This document shows, piece by piece, positions 8,236-16,427 of a stretch of 64,000 nucleotides of DNA. The translations under genes and the position numbers were made by a program. Source of the stretch: JANPBY01 sp963851405 (GTDB lineage: Bacteria; Actinomycetota; Actinomycetes; DATJPE01); assembly GCA_963851405.1 (NCBI GenBank), contig CAWKPB010000007.1, forward strand, positions 186,001-250,000, written 5' to 3'. The notes below the pieces were generated by a model. It searched no databases. It was not told the DNA's origin and saw nothing but the letters and a program-made list of their open reading frames with translations. The first letter of the stretch is position 1. Every line of letters begins with the position of its first letter.

Positions 8236-8700
8236 TCACCGATGGTGGCGCCCGGGCTTCCTGCGCGCGGGTGCGGCCGCGACGATCGCGTCGACGTCCA
8301 GTTCGGCGATCGTGGTTCGAACCGTGGCCAGAGCGCCCATCAGTTGCTGTCGGTCCGCCTCGCTGACGTCCGCCATGATCGCGGCTTGGAGGGCCACGAT
8401 CTCGGGTAGGAACTCATCGACGATCGCTTGGCCGGCGCTCGTGAGACTGACCCATTGCCGCCGTCGATCGTCCGGGTCCGGCTGGCGCTGAACGAGGCCC
8501 CGGCGCTCAAGGGTGTCGAGCAAGGATGTGATCGACGCGGTCGTGACAAGGAGTCGCTCGGAGATCGCAGTGGGGGACAGAGGCCCCTCCGCGCCCTCGA
8601 GGGCGGCCAAGGCCTGGCGAGCCGTCGGCGATAGGTCATGTCGCAGGAGACCGCTGTTGAAGACCGCCATACATGCAGCGCATGTCCGGGCAAGCGCCAT
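8236..8700 (-). CDS. MarR-family transcriptional regulator
   Basis: 154-aa winged-helix repressor. Core: SPTARQALAAL, then SPTAISERLLVTTASITSLLDTLERRGLV (recognition helix) and the wing DPDDRRRQWVSLT, all typical of MarR. C-terminal helix LMGALATVRTTIAELD. Start taken at ATG 8700; a TTG lies just before at 8703 and the frame stays open further upstream, so the N-terminus is uncertain. Downstream in orientation of the small barrel protein at 8823 but separated by a strong hairpin. The ligand and targets are unknown; self and neighbour control is the usual MarR pattern. Confidence 0.85.
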   Translation of the reverse strand: MALARTCAACMAVFNSGLLRHDLSPTARQALAALEGAEGPLSPTAISERLLVTTASITSLLDTLERRGLVQRQPDPDDRRRQWVSLTSAGQAIVDEFLPEIVALQAAIMADVSEADRQQLMGALATVRTTIAELDVDAIVAAAPARRKPGRHHR

Positions 8701-8770
8701 CAACGTGGCCCCGGCCGTCTCACTGCCTTCAGGGAACTCCTGGGCAAACGGACTTGCTGCGGGCGCAGCC

Positions 8771-8803
8771 GAAGAAGGGCTCGAGCGGCCCGAGCCCTTC
8801 TTC
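8771..8803 (-). terminator. Strong terminator hairpin
   Basis: Perfect 13-bp stem GAAGAAGGGCTCG / CGAGCCCTTCTTC with a 7-nt loop, 20 bp after the stop of the 8823 gene. It separates that gene from the downstream marR. Confidence 0.75.
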
Positions 8804-8822
8804 GACGGTGGACGAGACGTGG

Positions 8823-9098
8823 TCAGTAGCGCACCTCGTCGGAATCAGCCCAGACGCTCACGGCTGGCGTTCCCTGGACTCCCGCGGCCTTGAGCGCTTG
8901 GGGCAAGCGGGGATCCGCCTGCATCGCCTGGGCGGAGTCCACATCGGGGAACTCTACGAGAACCAGGACGTCGCTTCCGTTTCGCAGGATCCGATGTCCC
9001 GTGGCGCCGTGATTGCGGCGCAGACCAGCATTGGTCTCGAAGACGGACTTCCAGGCCGTGTAGTCCGCTACCGAACCCTGCATTGCGGTGGTGCTCAT
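8823..9098 (-). CDS. Small dimeric alpha/beta-barrel-like protein
   Basis: 91 aa. Pattern: short N-terminal strand, VADYTAWKSVFETNAGLRRNHGATGHRILRN, the strand DVLVLVEFPDVDSAQAMQADPRLPQALKAAGV, then a short end. This spacing resembles small ABM/DUF-type dimeric alpha-beta barrel proteins annotated as cyclases or antibiotic-biosynthesis-monooxygenase-like. No catalytic residue can be assigned. It has its own good promoter (9137-9165) and terminator, so it is a monocistronic gene. A functional link to the MarR gene is possible but not shown. Confidence 0.6.
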   Translation of the reverse strand: MSTTAMQGSVADYTAWKSVFETNAGLRRNHGATGHRILRNGSDVLVLVEFPDVDSAQAMQADPRLPQALKAAGVQGTPAVSVWADSDEVRY

Positions 9099-9136
9099 GG
9101 TTGCCTCCCTGGTTGGTTGTGCGAGCAGACGAGTAC

Positions 9137-9165
9137 AGATTAGAACTCAAGTAATTAGAAGTCAA
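9137..9165 (-). promoter_or_regulatory. Sigma-70-type promoter of the 8823 gene
   Basis: Read on the minus strand: -35 TTGACT (9165-9160), 17-nt spacer, -10 TAATCT (9142-9137), about 40 bp before the ATG at 9098. The element contains two near-identical direct repeats of 14-15 bp (TTAGAACTCAAG / TTAGAAGTCAAG on the plus strand), a possible regulator site. Confidence 0.6.
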
Positions 9166-9408
9166 GCAAAACGCGCACCGTGTTGTGGTGGCCTTGTCTT
9201 GGTGGATGTCGGGGACGCGTTCAGCGATGAGCCGTACGCCTAGGCCGGCCCGTGGACGTTGCACGACTGGACGCCACCTGACGCATTCTGGAACTCCCCC
9301 TTTGGCGCCGCGCGCTTTGCTAGCGAGCTCGCCGAGCAGGGATCGTTGTAGGAGTTCTTCGCGGAGGCACGAGCCCAATCCCTTGTGGCCCGCTAACCCG
9401 GCCCGATT
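9166..9408. other. Intergenic stretch without recognised gene
   Basis: About 240 bp between the promoter above and the end of the thioesterase gene. Open frames exist on both strands but none gives a recognisable protein or a start with a ribosome-binding site. Possibly decayed coding sequence. Confidence 0.3.
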
Positions 9409-9879
9409 TCAGGTGCGCGGGATCCAGCGTTTCCACAACGCGGTCGCGGTGGCCCGCACCTTGCCCTCCCACACAAGCTCCGCCTCAGCAGTCATTTCCG
9501 TCTCCGAGGCGGAGGTGATCACCGCCCGCAACTCGCAGGCCTCGGTGAGTGGGCTCGGGCGCACGTAGCGAACATCGAGACCTGCTGTCACGTAGGCGAG
9601 CCCGGCCCCTGGGGCTGGATGCCAGCCGCGCCGAGCAGCCTCCTGCAGAACGGCTGCCGCGCTGTGACAGTCGAGCACAGTCGAGATGATCCCCCCGTTG
9701 AGGAATCCCAATCCGTTGTCGTGCTCCGGCCAAGGTAGAAATCGTGCGGTCACAAAGCCATCGCCTGGAAAACTGCGCAGTCGAAGCCCAGCTTCGTTGG
9801 CCGGCCCACAGCCAAAGCAGCGCAGCTCAGGGAAGAGTCGTTCTTGGATGCTGAGCTCTGCTCCGGCCACGCGACTCAT
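9409..9879 (-). CDS. PaaI-type hotdog thioesterase
   Basis: 156 aa from ATG 9879 (MSRVAGAELSIQERLFP). Hotdog-fold signs: the CFGCGPANEAGLRL opening motif, FLNGGIISTVLDCHSAA (central helix, in the place of the HGG-type helix of PaaI), and DVRYVRPSP (strand after the helix). Members hydrolyse acyl-CoA thioesters; the acyl group here is unknown. The frame is open far upstream but those residues are low complexity. It lies divergent from the 5'-nucleotidase gene. Confidence 0.78.
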   Translation of the reverse strand: MSRVAGAELSIQERLFPELRCFGCGPANEAGLRLRSFPGDGFVTARFLPWPEHDNGLGFLNGGIISTVLDCHSAAAVLQEAARRGWHPAPGAGLAYVTAGLDVRYVRPSPLTEACELRAVITSASETEMTAEAELVWEGKVRATATALWKRWIPRT

Positions 9880-10039
9880 TGTGTCGAGACGGTAGCCACC
9901 GGGAATGCCGGGGATGTCCTTCGCAGATCTCTCCCACTCGAGGGGGGCGACTGCTTGGGGATCTTCTGCTAGACAGGAGGTCTTCCCCTCGACCGTCTCC
10001 TGCTGGCCCTGGGCCAACGGCTCAGGCTGAATCGGAAGG

Positions 10040-11872
10040 GTGAGCGTCTTGTCCACGCCCCAAGGGAAAACCACTTCAGGCGCCCCACGTGCTGGCGGTA
10101 AGCGCGTCGTCGCGCTCCTAGCATCCGTCCTTCTATTTTTGACCGCCCTGGTCGTCGGGTCCGTCCCTGCGTCGGCTGGCGCGATTGACCGGCGGGTCGA
10201 GGCGGGACAGCAGCACAAGGCCGGTCCAGAGAAGGGCCACAAGCGGGTGGTTCGCCTTCAGCTGCTGGCGTTCAACGACTACCACGGCCACCTTCAGGCG
10301 AGCACTCCCGGAACGATCGATGGTGCTCCCGCCGGCGGCTCTGAGTACTTGGCCACCGAGCTCAGCAGCTTGCGGAAGGGCAAGAAGCACAGCCTCACCG
10401 TGGCCGCAGGAGACCTGATCGGCGGCTCACCCGCCTTCTCCGGGCTGTTCCATGACGAACCATCGGTGGAGTCGCTCAACGCCATGGGTCTCGACGTATC
10501 GAGCGTAGGGAATCACGAATTCGACGAAGGCGTGGTGGAGTTGCGACGCATGCAACGTGGTGGATGCCATCCCGTCGACGGTTGCTACTTCCCGGGTCAG
10601 CCGTATTCCGGCGCCGACTTCAAGTGGCTCGCTGCGAATGTCGTGAATGAGAAGTCAGGGAAAACCGCGCTCCCGCCGTACTGGATCACGAAGGTTGGGG
10701 GCATCAAGGTCGGCTTCATTGGCATGACCCTTGAGGCGACGGACACCCTTGTCGCAGCGTCGGGCATCGCTGGTTGGGACTTCAAGGACGAGGCCAGGAC
10801 GGCGAACAAGTTGGTGCCGAAGTTGAAGCGGCGGGGTGTACAGGCGATCGTCGTCCTGCTCCACGAGGGCGGGTCGCAGACACCGCCGCCCGGCGATGTC
10901 GACGCATGCGTCGGCATCAGTGGCCCCATTGTTGCCATCAACGATGCTCTGCACCCAGAGATCGATGCCGTGATCACCGGGCACACCCACCTGCCGTACA
11001 ACTGCACCTTGGCCGACAAGTGGGGTAGGCCTCGCATCGTGACCAGTGCCTACTCCTACGGTCGCGTGGTCTCCGAGCTGAACCTCGTTCTTTCTCGCAA
11101 GACGGGTGATGTGCGGAGGCACCAGAGTTCGGCTGTGAACCACCCGGTGATTCAGTCTCAACTCGAGGCGGATCCCGCTCTCACCGCGGTCATCGCCAAG
11201 TGGCAGCCACTGTTCGACGCCTCCGGCAACAACCCGGTCGGGAACATCACTGCGGACATCTTGCGTGGCGGCACGCCACCGGGGGACGACCGGGGCGTCG
11301 AATCGTCGGCAGCGAACCTCATCGCTGATGCCCAACTCTGGGCTACCACCTCGAATTTCGCTGACATCGCTTTCATGAACCCCGGCGGTGTGCGTTCAGA
11401 CCTGACGTACCTGCAATCGGGCACCGAGGGCGACGGCGTAGTGACCTATGGCGAGGCCTTCACCTTCCAGCCGTTCGGCAACAACCTCATCACCTATCCG
11501 ATGACCGGTGCCCAGATCGTGTCGGTGCTGGAGGAGCAGTGCCAGCCGGCGGGGTCCAGTCGGCCGTTCTTGCAGTTGGCGTCCAACGAAGGCCTTACCT
11601 ACGACCAGTCAAGGACCATCGACGCGGGCAACTGCACCGCCATCTCCATCAGCAACGTGGAGCTCAACGGTGTGGCGCTTGACCCGAGTGCCAGCTACAA
11701 CGTGACCGTGAACAACTTCCTGGCCGACGGGGGTGACAACTTCACCACGTTCGGCACGATCACCGCGCCGAGGCTGGATGGCGGGAATGACTTGCAGGCG
11801 CTGATCAACTACATGCAGACCTACAGCCCTCTCGCGCCGCCCAGCGTTGACCGCGTGAACGAGCTGCCCTGA
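10040..11872 (+). CDS. Secreted 5'-nucleotidase / UDP-sugar hydrolase
   Basis: 610 aa. N-terminal signal peptide (hydrophobic VVALLASVLLFLTALVVG at 23-40, Ala-X-Ala near 47). Calcineurin-like metal site: LLAFNDYHGH (about 75-84), AAGDLIGGSP (122-131), SVGNHEFDEG (155-164), later GHTHLPY. C-terminal 5'-nucleotidase domain with NLIADAQLW, NPGGVRSDL, TFQPFGNNL and NFLADGGDNF. It dephosphorylates extracellular nucleotides for nucleoside and phosphate salvage. No LPXTG anchor or C-terminal helix is seen, so it is likely released. GTG start at 10040 with GGAAGG just upstream; a terminator follows. Confidence 0.9.
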   Translation: MSVLSTPQGKTTSGAPRAGGKRVVALLASVLLFLTALVVGSVPASAGAIDRRVEAGQQHKAGPEKGHKRVVRLQLLAFNDYHGHLQASTPGTIDGAPAGGSEYLATELSSLRKGKKHSLTVAAGDLIGGSPAFSGLFHDEPSVESLNAMGLDVSSVGNHEFDEGVVELRRMQRGGCHPVDGCYFPGQPYSGADFKWLAANVVNEKSGKTALPPYWITKVGGIKVGFIGMTLEATDTLVAASGIAGWDFKDEARTANKLVPKLKRRGVQAIVVLLHEGGSQTPPPGDVDACVGISGPIVAINDALHPEIDAVITGHTHLPYNCTLADKWGRPRIVTSAYSYGRVVSELNLVLSRKTGDVRRHQSSAVNHPVIQSQLEADPALTAVIAKWQPLFDASGNNPVGNITADILRGGTPPGDDRGVESSAANLIADAQLWATTSNFADIAFMNPGGVRSDLTYLQSGTEGDGVVTYGEAFTFQPFGNNLITYPMTGAQIVSVLEEQCQPAGSSRPFLQLASNEGLTYDQSRTIDAGNCTAISISNVELNGVALDPSASYNVTVNNFLADGGDNFTTFGTITAPRLDGGNDLQALINYMQTYSPLAPPSVDRVNELP

Positions 11873-11880
11873 GGTTGCTT

Positions 11881-11914
11881 GCCCCCGTACCGGCCAGCAA
11901 GGCGGTGCGGGGGC
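11881..11914 (+). terminator. Terminator hairpin after 5'-nucleotidase
   Basis: GCCCCCGTACC (11881-11891) pairs with GGTGCGGGGGC (11904-11914) through one G-U pair; 12-nt loop, starting 8 bp after the stop. Confidence 0.7.
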
Positions 11915-11982
11915 GACGGCTGTGCCCTGCTCGACTCCTCTAGGGTCTGCCTGGTCAGAGCCGAGCGGAACGAGGGTGAGCC

Positions 11983-13593
11983 GTGAAGAAGTGGTGGCCG
12001 CTGGTTGCGCTAGCCGCAGCTCAGTTCCTCATGGTGCTCGATCAATCGGTCATGAACGTGTCCATCAGTGCGCTTGTCGACGACTTCGACACGACGGTGA
12101 CCACGATCCAGGCAGTGATCACCTTGTACTGCCTCGTGATGGCCATGCTCATGCTCACCGGAGCGAAGGTGGGCGACATCATCGGGCGTCGGCGTGCGTT
12201 CGTCATCGGCCTGGTCATCTACGGGGCCGGCTCAGCGGTGACGGCCGCCTCTCAGACAGTGTTCATGCTCACGCTCGGCTGGTCGGTCCTCGAGGGGATC
12301 GGCGCCGCCCTGGTCCTGCCGGCTATGGCGGCTCTGATCGCTGGCAATTATCAGGGGCACGATCGCAAGATTGCGTACGCCGTGATCGGTGGAGTGGCCG
12401 GCGCCGGGATCGCGGTTGGACCCATCCTCGGGGGCTGGGCAACCACTGAGTTGTCCTGGCGAGTGGTCTTCGTTGGCGAGGTTCTCGTCGTCCTGTTCAT
12501 CTTGGTGATGGCTCGCCTTGTCGCCGATGCTCGGCGCGACGGCCCTGCACCGAAGCTCGACTATCTCGGAGCTGTTCTGTCGGCCGGCGGTTTGGGGGCG
12601 ATCGTCTTTGGAGTCCTGCAATCGAGTACCTGGGGTTGGATCCGCCCGAATGCATCTCCGGTGGAACCCTTTGGTTTCTCGTTGACCCTGTTCGTCGTAG
12701 CCTTCGGCGCCGCGTTGATCTGGGCCTTTGTCGTGTGGCAGCGCCGACGGGAACAGGTGGGGATGGACCTGCTGGTCCACCTTGACTTGCTCCGGATCCC
12801 GAGGCTGCGCGCGGGATTGATCGCTGTGTCCAGCCAGAACTTGATCTTGATGGGTGTGTTCTTCGTCGTCCCACTGTTCCTTCAACTTGTGCTGGGGCTG
12901 GATGCCCTGGAGACCGGGATCAAGATGCTCCCGGTGTCGATCACCATGTTTCTTGCCTCGGCGCTGGGGTCACGGCTTTCGACACGGTACGAGGTTAGAT
13001 CGATCGTTCAAGCTGGTCTGTCGGTCACGGTTGTGGCGATCGTGCTCCTGCTGGCCACGGTCGAACCCGAGCTGGCGGGCGGCTTGTTCGCCACGGGGAT
13101 GGCCATCCTGGGCATCGGGATGGGCCTGATGGCCTCCCAGCTGGGCAACGTGGTCCAGTCGTCGGTCGACGCCTCTGGCCGCGCGGAGGCTGGGGGTCTG
13201 CAGTACACGGGCCAGCAGCTCGGTTCGGCGTTGGGAGTCGCCTTGATCGGTGCCGTCGTGCTTGCTGGACTTACGTCGGCCTTCGTCACGGCCGTGCAAT
13301 CCGATGATCGGATCACCCCCACGGTCGCGAGCCAGGTCGAGACGGCTGTGGGCGACGGCCTCGACTTTGTCGCTGCGGACGAAATCGAAGCTGCATCACA
13401 GGCTGCCGGGCTGGATGCGGACACGACCGCAGCCTTGGTCGAGGACTACCGACTGGCCCAGCTCCAGGCTCTGAAGGCCGGTCTGCTCGTGGCAGGGTTG
13501 TTGGCGCTCTTCGCTCTCGCCTTCACCCGCGACCTTCCGAGCGACCAGCTGGGGCGTCCCGACTTGGCTGAGGCCGCGGCCGGTGGCCGATGA
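11983..13593 (+). CDS. MFS drug exporter, DHA2 (EmrB/QacA) family, 14 TM
   Basis: 536-aa proton-coupled efflux pump. Motif D1-like LDQSVMNVSISAL in helix 1, motif A GAKVGDIIGRRRAF between helices 2 and 3, motif C-like GPILGGWATTELSWRVVF in helix 5. The hydrophobicity pattern gives about 14 helices, with an extracellular loop near 440-480 before the last helix. Substrate unknown. GTG start at 11983 preceded by GAGGGTGAG. No adjacent TetR regulator, so control is unclear. Confidence 0.87.
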   Translation: MKKWWPLVALAAAQFLMVLDQSVMNVSISALVDDFDTTVTTIQAVITLYCLVMAMLMLTGAKVGDIIGRRRAFVIGLVIYGAGSAVTAASQTVFMLTLGWSVLEGIGAALVLPAMAALIAGNYQGHDRKIAYAVIGGVAGAGIAVGPILGGWATTELSWRVVFVGEVLVVLFILVMARLVADARRDGPAPKLDYLGAVLSAGGLGAIVFGVLQSSTWGWIRPNASPVEPFGFSLTLFVVAFGAALIWAFVVWQRRREQVGMDLLVHLDLLRIPRLRAGLIAVSSQNLILMGVFFVVPLFLQLVLGLDALETGIKMLPVSITMFLASALGSRLSTRYEVRSIVQAGLSVTVVAIVLLLATVEPELAGGLFATGMAILGIGMGLMASQLGNVVQSSVDASGRAEAGGLQYTGQQLGSALGVALIGAVVLAGLTSAFVTAVQSDDRITPTVASQVETAVGDGLDFVAADEIEAASQAAGLDADTTAALVEDYRLAQLQALKAGLLVAGLLALFALAFTRDLPSDQLGRPDLAEAAAGGR

Positions 13594-13660
13594 ACTAGCC
13601 GCCTAGGTGTCCCGTTGCCCATGGGCTTGCGCTGGGTGCAGGGGGACGCTGACGCGTGGG

Positions 13661-14035
13661 TCAGGCGTGGGAATGCGCCGTGGCTTCCTGGGGGTGATCG
13701 GCTAGGAACTCCTGGACGGCCGCAAGGGCGCGCGGGCCGTAGATCGTCGCGGGCCCTCCGCTCATGAGGATCGAGACCCCGATGGCTTCGGCAGCCTCCT
13801 GGCTTGTGGCGCCGTGGAGAACGGCAGCATGAGCGTGCGCGACGATGCAACCATCGCACTCGGTGCTCACGGCGATGGCCAGGGCCATCAGTTCTTTCGT
13901 CTTGGTGCTCAGCGTCCCCTCGGCGAGCGCTGCGTCGTGCAAGGAAGCGAATCCTCGGTAGACGTCAGGGATGAGTTTGCGCAACTCCCTGGCCTGCGGG
14001 CGCAACTCGGTTTGGATCTGCTTGGCTGACGTCAT
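13661..14035 (-). CDS. AhpD-like / carboxymuconolactone decarboxylase-family protein
   Basis: 124 aa. The central motif STECDGCIVAHAHAAVLHGAT has the CxxC and downstream His of the AhpD peroxidase-type site (E-C-x-x-C-x3-H). AhpD-like members reduce peroxides with electrons from a thiol partner. Start ATG 14035 (MTSAKQIQTEL) has GGAGAG upstream. Divergent from thioredoxin across the CsoR-type operator at 14074-14089, which overlaps its -10 (TATACT on the minus strand). Ends with a His-containing tail. A joint thiol-stress role with trx and csoR is inferred. Confidence 0.82.
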   Translation of the reverse strand: MTSAKQIQTELRPQARELRKLIPDVYRGFASLHDAALAEGTLSTKTKELMALAIAVSTECDGCIVAHAHAAVLHGATSQEAAEAIGVSILMSGGPATIYGPRALAAVQEFLADHPQEATAHSHA

Positions 14036-14073
14036 GATTGGCTCTCCTGTCTCCACGGTCCGACCCTGCTAGT

Positions 14074-14089
14074 ATACCCCGAGGGGTAT
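14074..14089. promoter_or_regulatory. CsoR-family operator (ATACCCC-GA-GGGGTAT)
   Basis: Perfect 7-bp arms around a 2-bp centre, the classic shape of CsoR/RcnR/CstR operators. It lies between the divergent ahpD-like and trx genes and overlaps a minus-strand TATACT -10 (14075-14070). A CsoR-family gene follows trx, so autoregulation is likely. Confidence 0.75.
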
Positions 14090-14141
14090 TGGTCCACCTG
14101 GATGTGAGATCCGGGGCCTCGATCGACAGGGAGTGGCAGAC

Positions 14142-14516
14142 ATGAGCACGGTGACGTTGACTACGGAGACCTTCGAGGCAGCCGTAGACGCCGAGGGCAT
14201 TCTTCTGGTTGATTTCTGGGCTGAGTGGTGCGGACCCTGCCGGGCCTTCGGGCCGGTCTATGAGGCCGCATCGCAGACTCATCCCGACCTCGTGTTCGGC
14301 AAGGTCGACACCGAGGCCGAGCAGCAGCTAGCGCGCGCGGCCGTGATCACGTCCATTCCCACGCTGATGGCGTTCAGGGATGGCATCTTGGTGTTCGCTC
14401 AGCCCGGAGCACTACCCGCTGCTGGACTGGAGCAAGTGATCGCCGGAGTTCGTTCGCTGGACATGGACGACGTCCGAGCGCAGTTGGCCGCTCAGGAGTC
14501 CGAGCAGATCCGCTAA
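14142..14516 (+). CDS. trxA: Thioredoxin
   Basis: 124 aa. Active site WAEWCGPCRAFGPV with Cys-Gly-Pro-Cys; conserved cis-Pro region ITSIPTLMAFRDG. Cytosolic disulfide reductase. Start at ATG 14142 with AGGGAG upstream; an in-frame GTG lies at 14133. First gene of a likely two-gene operon with the CsoR-family gene 23 bp downstream, and divergent from the AhpD-like gene. The C-terminal extension (DMDDVRAQLAAQESEQIR) is slightly longer than in housekeeping thioredoxins. It may supply electrons to AhpD or to persulfide reduction (inference). Confidence 0.9.
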   Translation: MSTVTLTTETFEAAVDAEGILLVDFWAEWCGPCRAFGPVYEAASQTHPDLVFGKVDTEAEQQLARAAVITSIPTLMAFRDGILVFAQPGALPAAGLEQVIAGVRSLDMDDVRAQLAAQESEQIR

Positions 14517-14539
14517 TCCCTCAACACCAGGAGCATCGC

Positions 14540-14803
14540 ATGGAACTGGAAGCCGACGAGATGACCCCGATCCTCAACCGACTGCGGAGAGCCGAGGGGC
14601 AACTTGGTGGAGTGATCCGCATGCTCGAGGACGGCCGTGATTGCCAGGACGTGGTGACGCTGCTGGCCGCTGTGTCCAAGGCACTCGACAAGGCGGGTTT
14701 CGCGATCGTGGCCAGCGGTTTGCGCCAATGCGTGGCTAACCAGGACGAGAACGGGGCGCCGGACATTGCTGCCCTCGAGAAGCTCTTCTTGTCCCTCGCC
14801 TGA
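14540..14803 (+). CDS. CsoR/CstR-family metal- or persulfide-sensing repressor
   Basis: 87-aa all-helical DUF156 repressor. Seen: ILNRLRRAEGQLGGVIRMLEDGRDCQDVVTLLAAV (DNA-binding helices and first Cys) and the second Cys in ASGLRQCV. Copper-type CsoR carries a His four residues before the second Cys; here that place holds Gly, so the Cys-His-Cys copper site is incomplete. Two lone Cys fit the CstR-type persulfide sensors. The operator at 14074 has the correct shape. Probable target set: itself, trx and the AhpD-like gene. Ligand assignment is inference. Confidence 0.82.
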   Translation: MELEADEMTPILNRLRRAEGQLGGVIRMLEDGRDCQDVVTLLAAVSKALDKAGFAIVASGLRQCVANQDENGAPDIAALEKLFLSLA

Positions 14804-14958
14804 GCGGCACGGGGGCAGGGCCCGAGCCCCGGAGGGACTGGCTCTCCACAGCGGGGAGCGCGTCTTGGAGATAGCGTTTCCGATGACCGTGCCTTAACTG
14901 GGGCGAGCGACCGGGCGGCGTGGTCGGACATCCGTCGCGTCGACGCTGGGAGCGCTCC

Positions 14959-16368
14959 ATGTTGCATAAGCGGGACACCGTCAGGGACGAGCTTCTCGAC
15001 GACATCTACTCCTCGATCGACTCGGAGGTGGCGCTCCCCAAGTTCAAGTTCCCTGATCGGGAGAGCGAGTCCAGACACGCCTATCAGCTGGTGGCCGATG
15101 AGTTGATGCTCGACGGAAACTCTCGCCAAAACCTCGCGACGTTTTGTCAGACCTGGTTTGAGCCGGAGGTCCACAAGCTGATGGACCTGGCGATCGACAA
15201 GAACATGATCGACAAGGACGAGTACCCGCAGACAGCCGAAATCGAGGCGCGCTGCGTGCACATGCTGGCCGACCTCTGGCACTCGCCGGACGCGGAGAAC
15301 ACCTTGGGCACGTCAACCACAGGCTCGAGCGAGGCAGCGATGCTCGGCGGGATGGCCTTGTACTGGAAGTGGAAGCAACGCCAACTTGCCGCGGGCCGAC
15401 CGATCGACCGACCGAACTTCGTGAGCGGTCCCGTACAGATCTGCTGGCACAAGTTCACGCGCTACTGGAGCATCGAGCATCGAGAGGTTCCCCTCGAGGG
15501 CGACCGGCTGATGATGACGGCCGAAGAGGCCGTTGCCAGGGTCGATGAGAACACCATCGCCGTGGTCCCGACGCTGGGAACCACCTTCACCGGGGACTTC
15601 GAGCCGGTCAAGGAGATCTGCGACGCGCTGGACCGATTGCAGGCCGAGACCGGGCTCGATGTGCCCGTGCATGTCGACGGCGCGAGCGGAGCATTCCTCG
15701 CTCCCTTCACCGCACCTCACCTCGAGTGGGATTTCAAGCTCCCCCGGGTGAAGTCCATCAATGCCTCGGGCCACAAGTTCGGCCTGGCGCCTCTTGGCGT
15801 GGGCTGGATTGTCTGGCGTGACGCCGCGGAGCTTCCCGATGACCTCGTCTTCAACGTCAACTACCTCGGCGGCAACATGCCGACGTTCGCGCTGAACTTC
15901 TCCCGGCCGGGTGGGCAGATCGTCGCGCAGTACTACAACTTCCTCCGTCTTGGCCACGAGGGCTACCGGAAGGTTCATCAGGCCTGCTACGACATCGCGA
16001 TGTACTTGGCCGAGGAGATTGACGCATTGGGCCCGTTCAAGATCCTGTACAACGGCGACCCGGCTCGCGGTATCCCCACGGTGTCGTGGAAGTTGAAGGA
16101 GGGCATGGACCACGGGTTCACCCTCTTCGACCTCGCCGACCGGCTGCGGACCCGCGGATGGCTCGTCCCCGCGTACTCGATGCCGGCGAATCGTCAGGAC
16201 ATGGCTGTGCAGCGCATCCTGGTCAAGCATGGTTTCAGCAAGGACCTAGCCAACTTGTTGATGGATGACTACCGCGATGCGCTCGCCCATATCGACCGGC
16301 ACCCCATCACGAACTCGGTGACGGAGGCCGAGTCCGGCGGGTTCAACCACGGTGGTTCTGGCCAGTAG
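14959..16368 (+). CDS. gadB: Glutamate decarboxylase
   Basis: PLP enzyme converting glutamate to GABA with proton consumption, used in acid tolerance or GABA metabolism. 469 aa from ATG 14959. Landmarks: TSTTGSSEAAMLGGMALYWKWK (cofactor and substrate pocket), VDGASGAFLAPF (Asp to the pyridine nitrogen), and INASGHKFGLAPLGVGW with the Schiff-base Lys. No gadC antiporter is adjacent. A class III aminotransferase at 46299 could use amines such as GABA but is far away. It stands alone between csoR and the SGNH gene. Confidence 0.93.
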   Translation: MLHKRDTVRDELLDDIYSSIDSEVALPKFKFPDRESESRHAYQLVADELMLDGNSRQNLATFCQTWFEPEVHKLMDLAIDKNMIDKDEYPQTAEIEARCVHMLADLWHSPDAENTLGTSTTGSSEAAMLGGMALYWKWKQRQLAAGRPIDRPNFVSGPVQICWHKFTRYWSIEHREVPLEGDRLMMTAEEAVARVDENTIAVVPTLGTTFTGDFEPVKEICDALDRLQAETGLDVPVHVDGASGAFLAPFTAPHLEWDFKLPRVKSINASGHKFGLAPLGVGWIVWRDAAELPDDLVFNVNYLGGNMPTFALNFSRPGGQIVAQYYNFLRLGHEGYRKVHQACYDIAMYLAEEIDALGPFKILYNGDPARGIPTVSWKLKEGMDHGFTLFDLADRLRTRGWLVPAYSMPANRQDMAVQRILVKHGFSKDLANLLMDDYRDALAHIDRHPITNSVTEAESGGFNHGGSGQ

Positions 16369-16427
16369 GGCCGGTTCGCGGGTACGCCTCCGAGGAGACG
16401 ACCGCTCGATGGGGATGGAAGCTCAAC

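Noticed and set aside
9179..9378. Coding remnant in the gap after the 8823 gene
   Set aside because: The minus-strand reading (RLGVRLIAERVPDIHQ) is not convincingly like any family and lacks a start.
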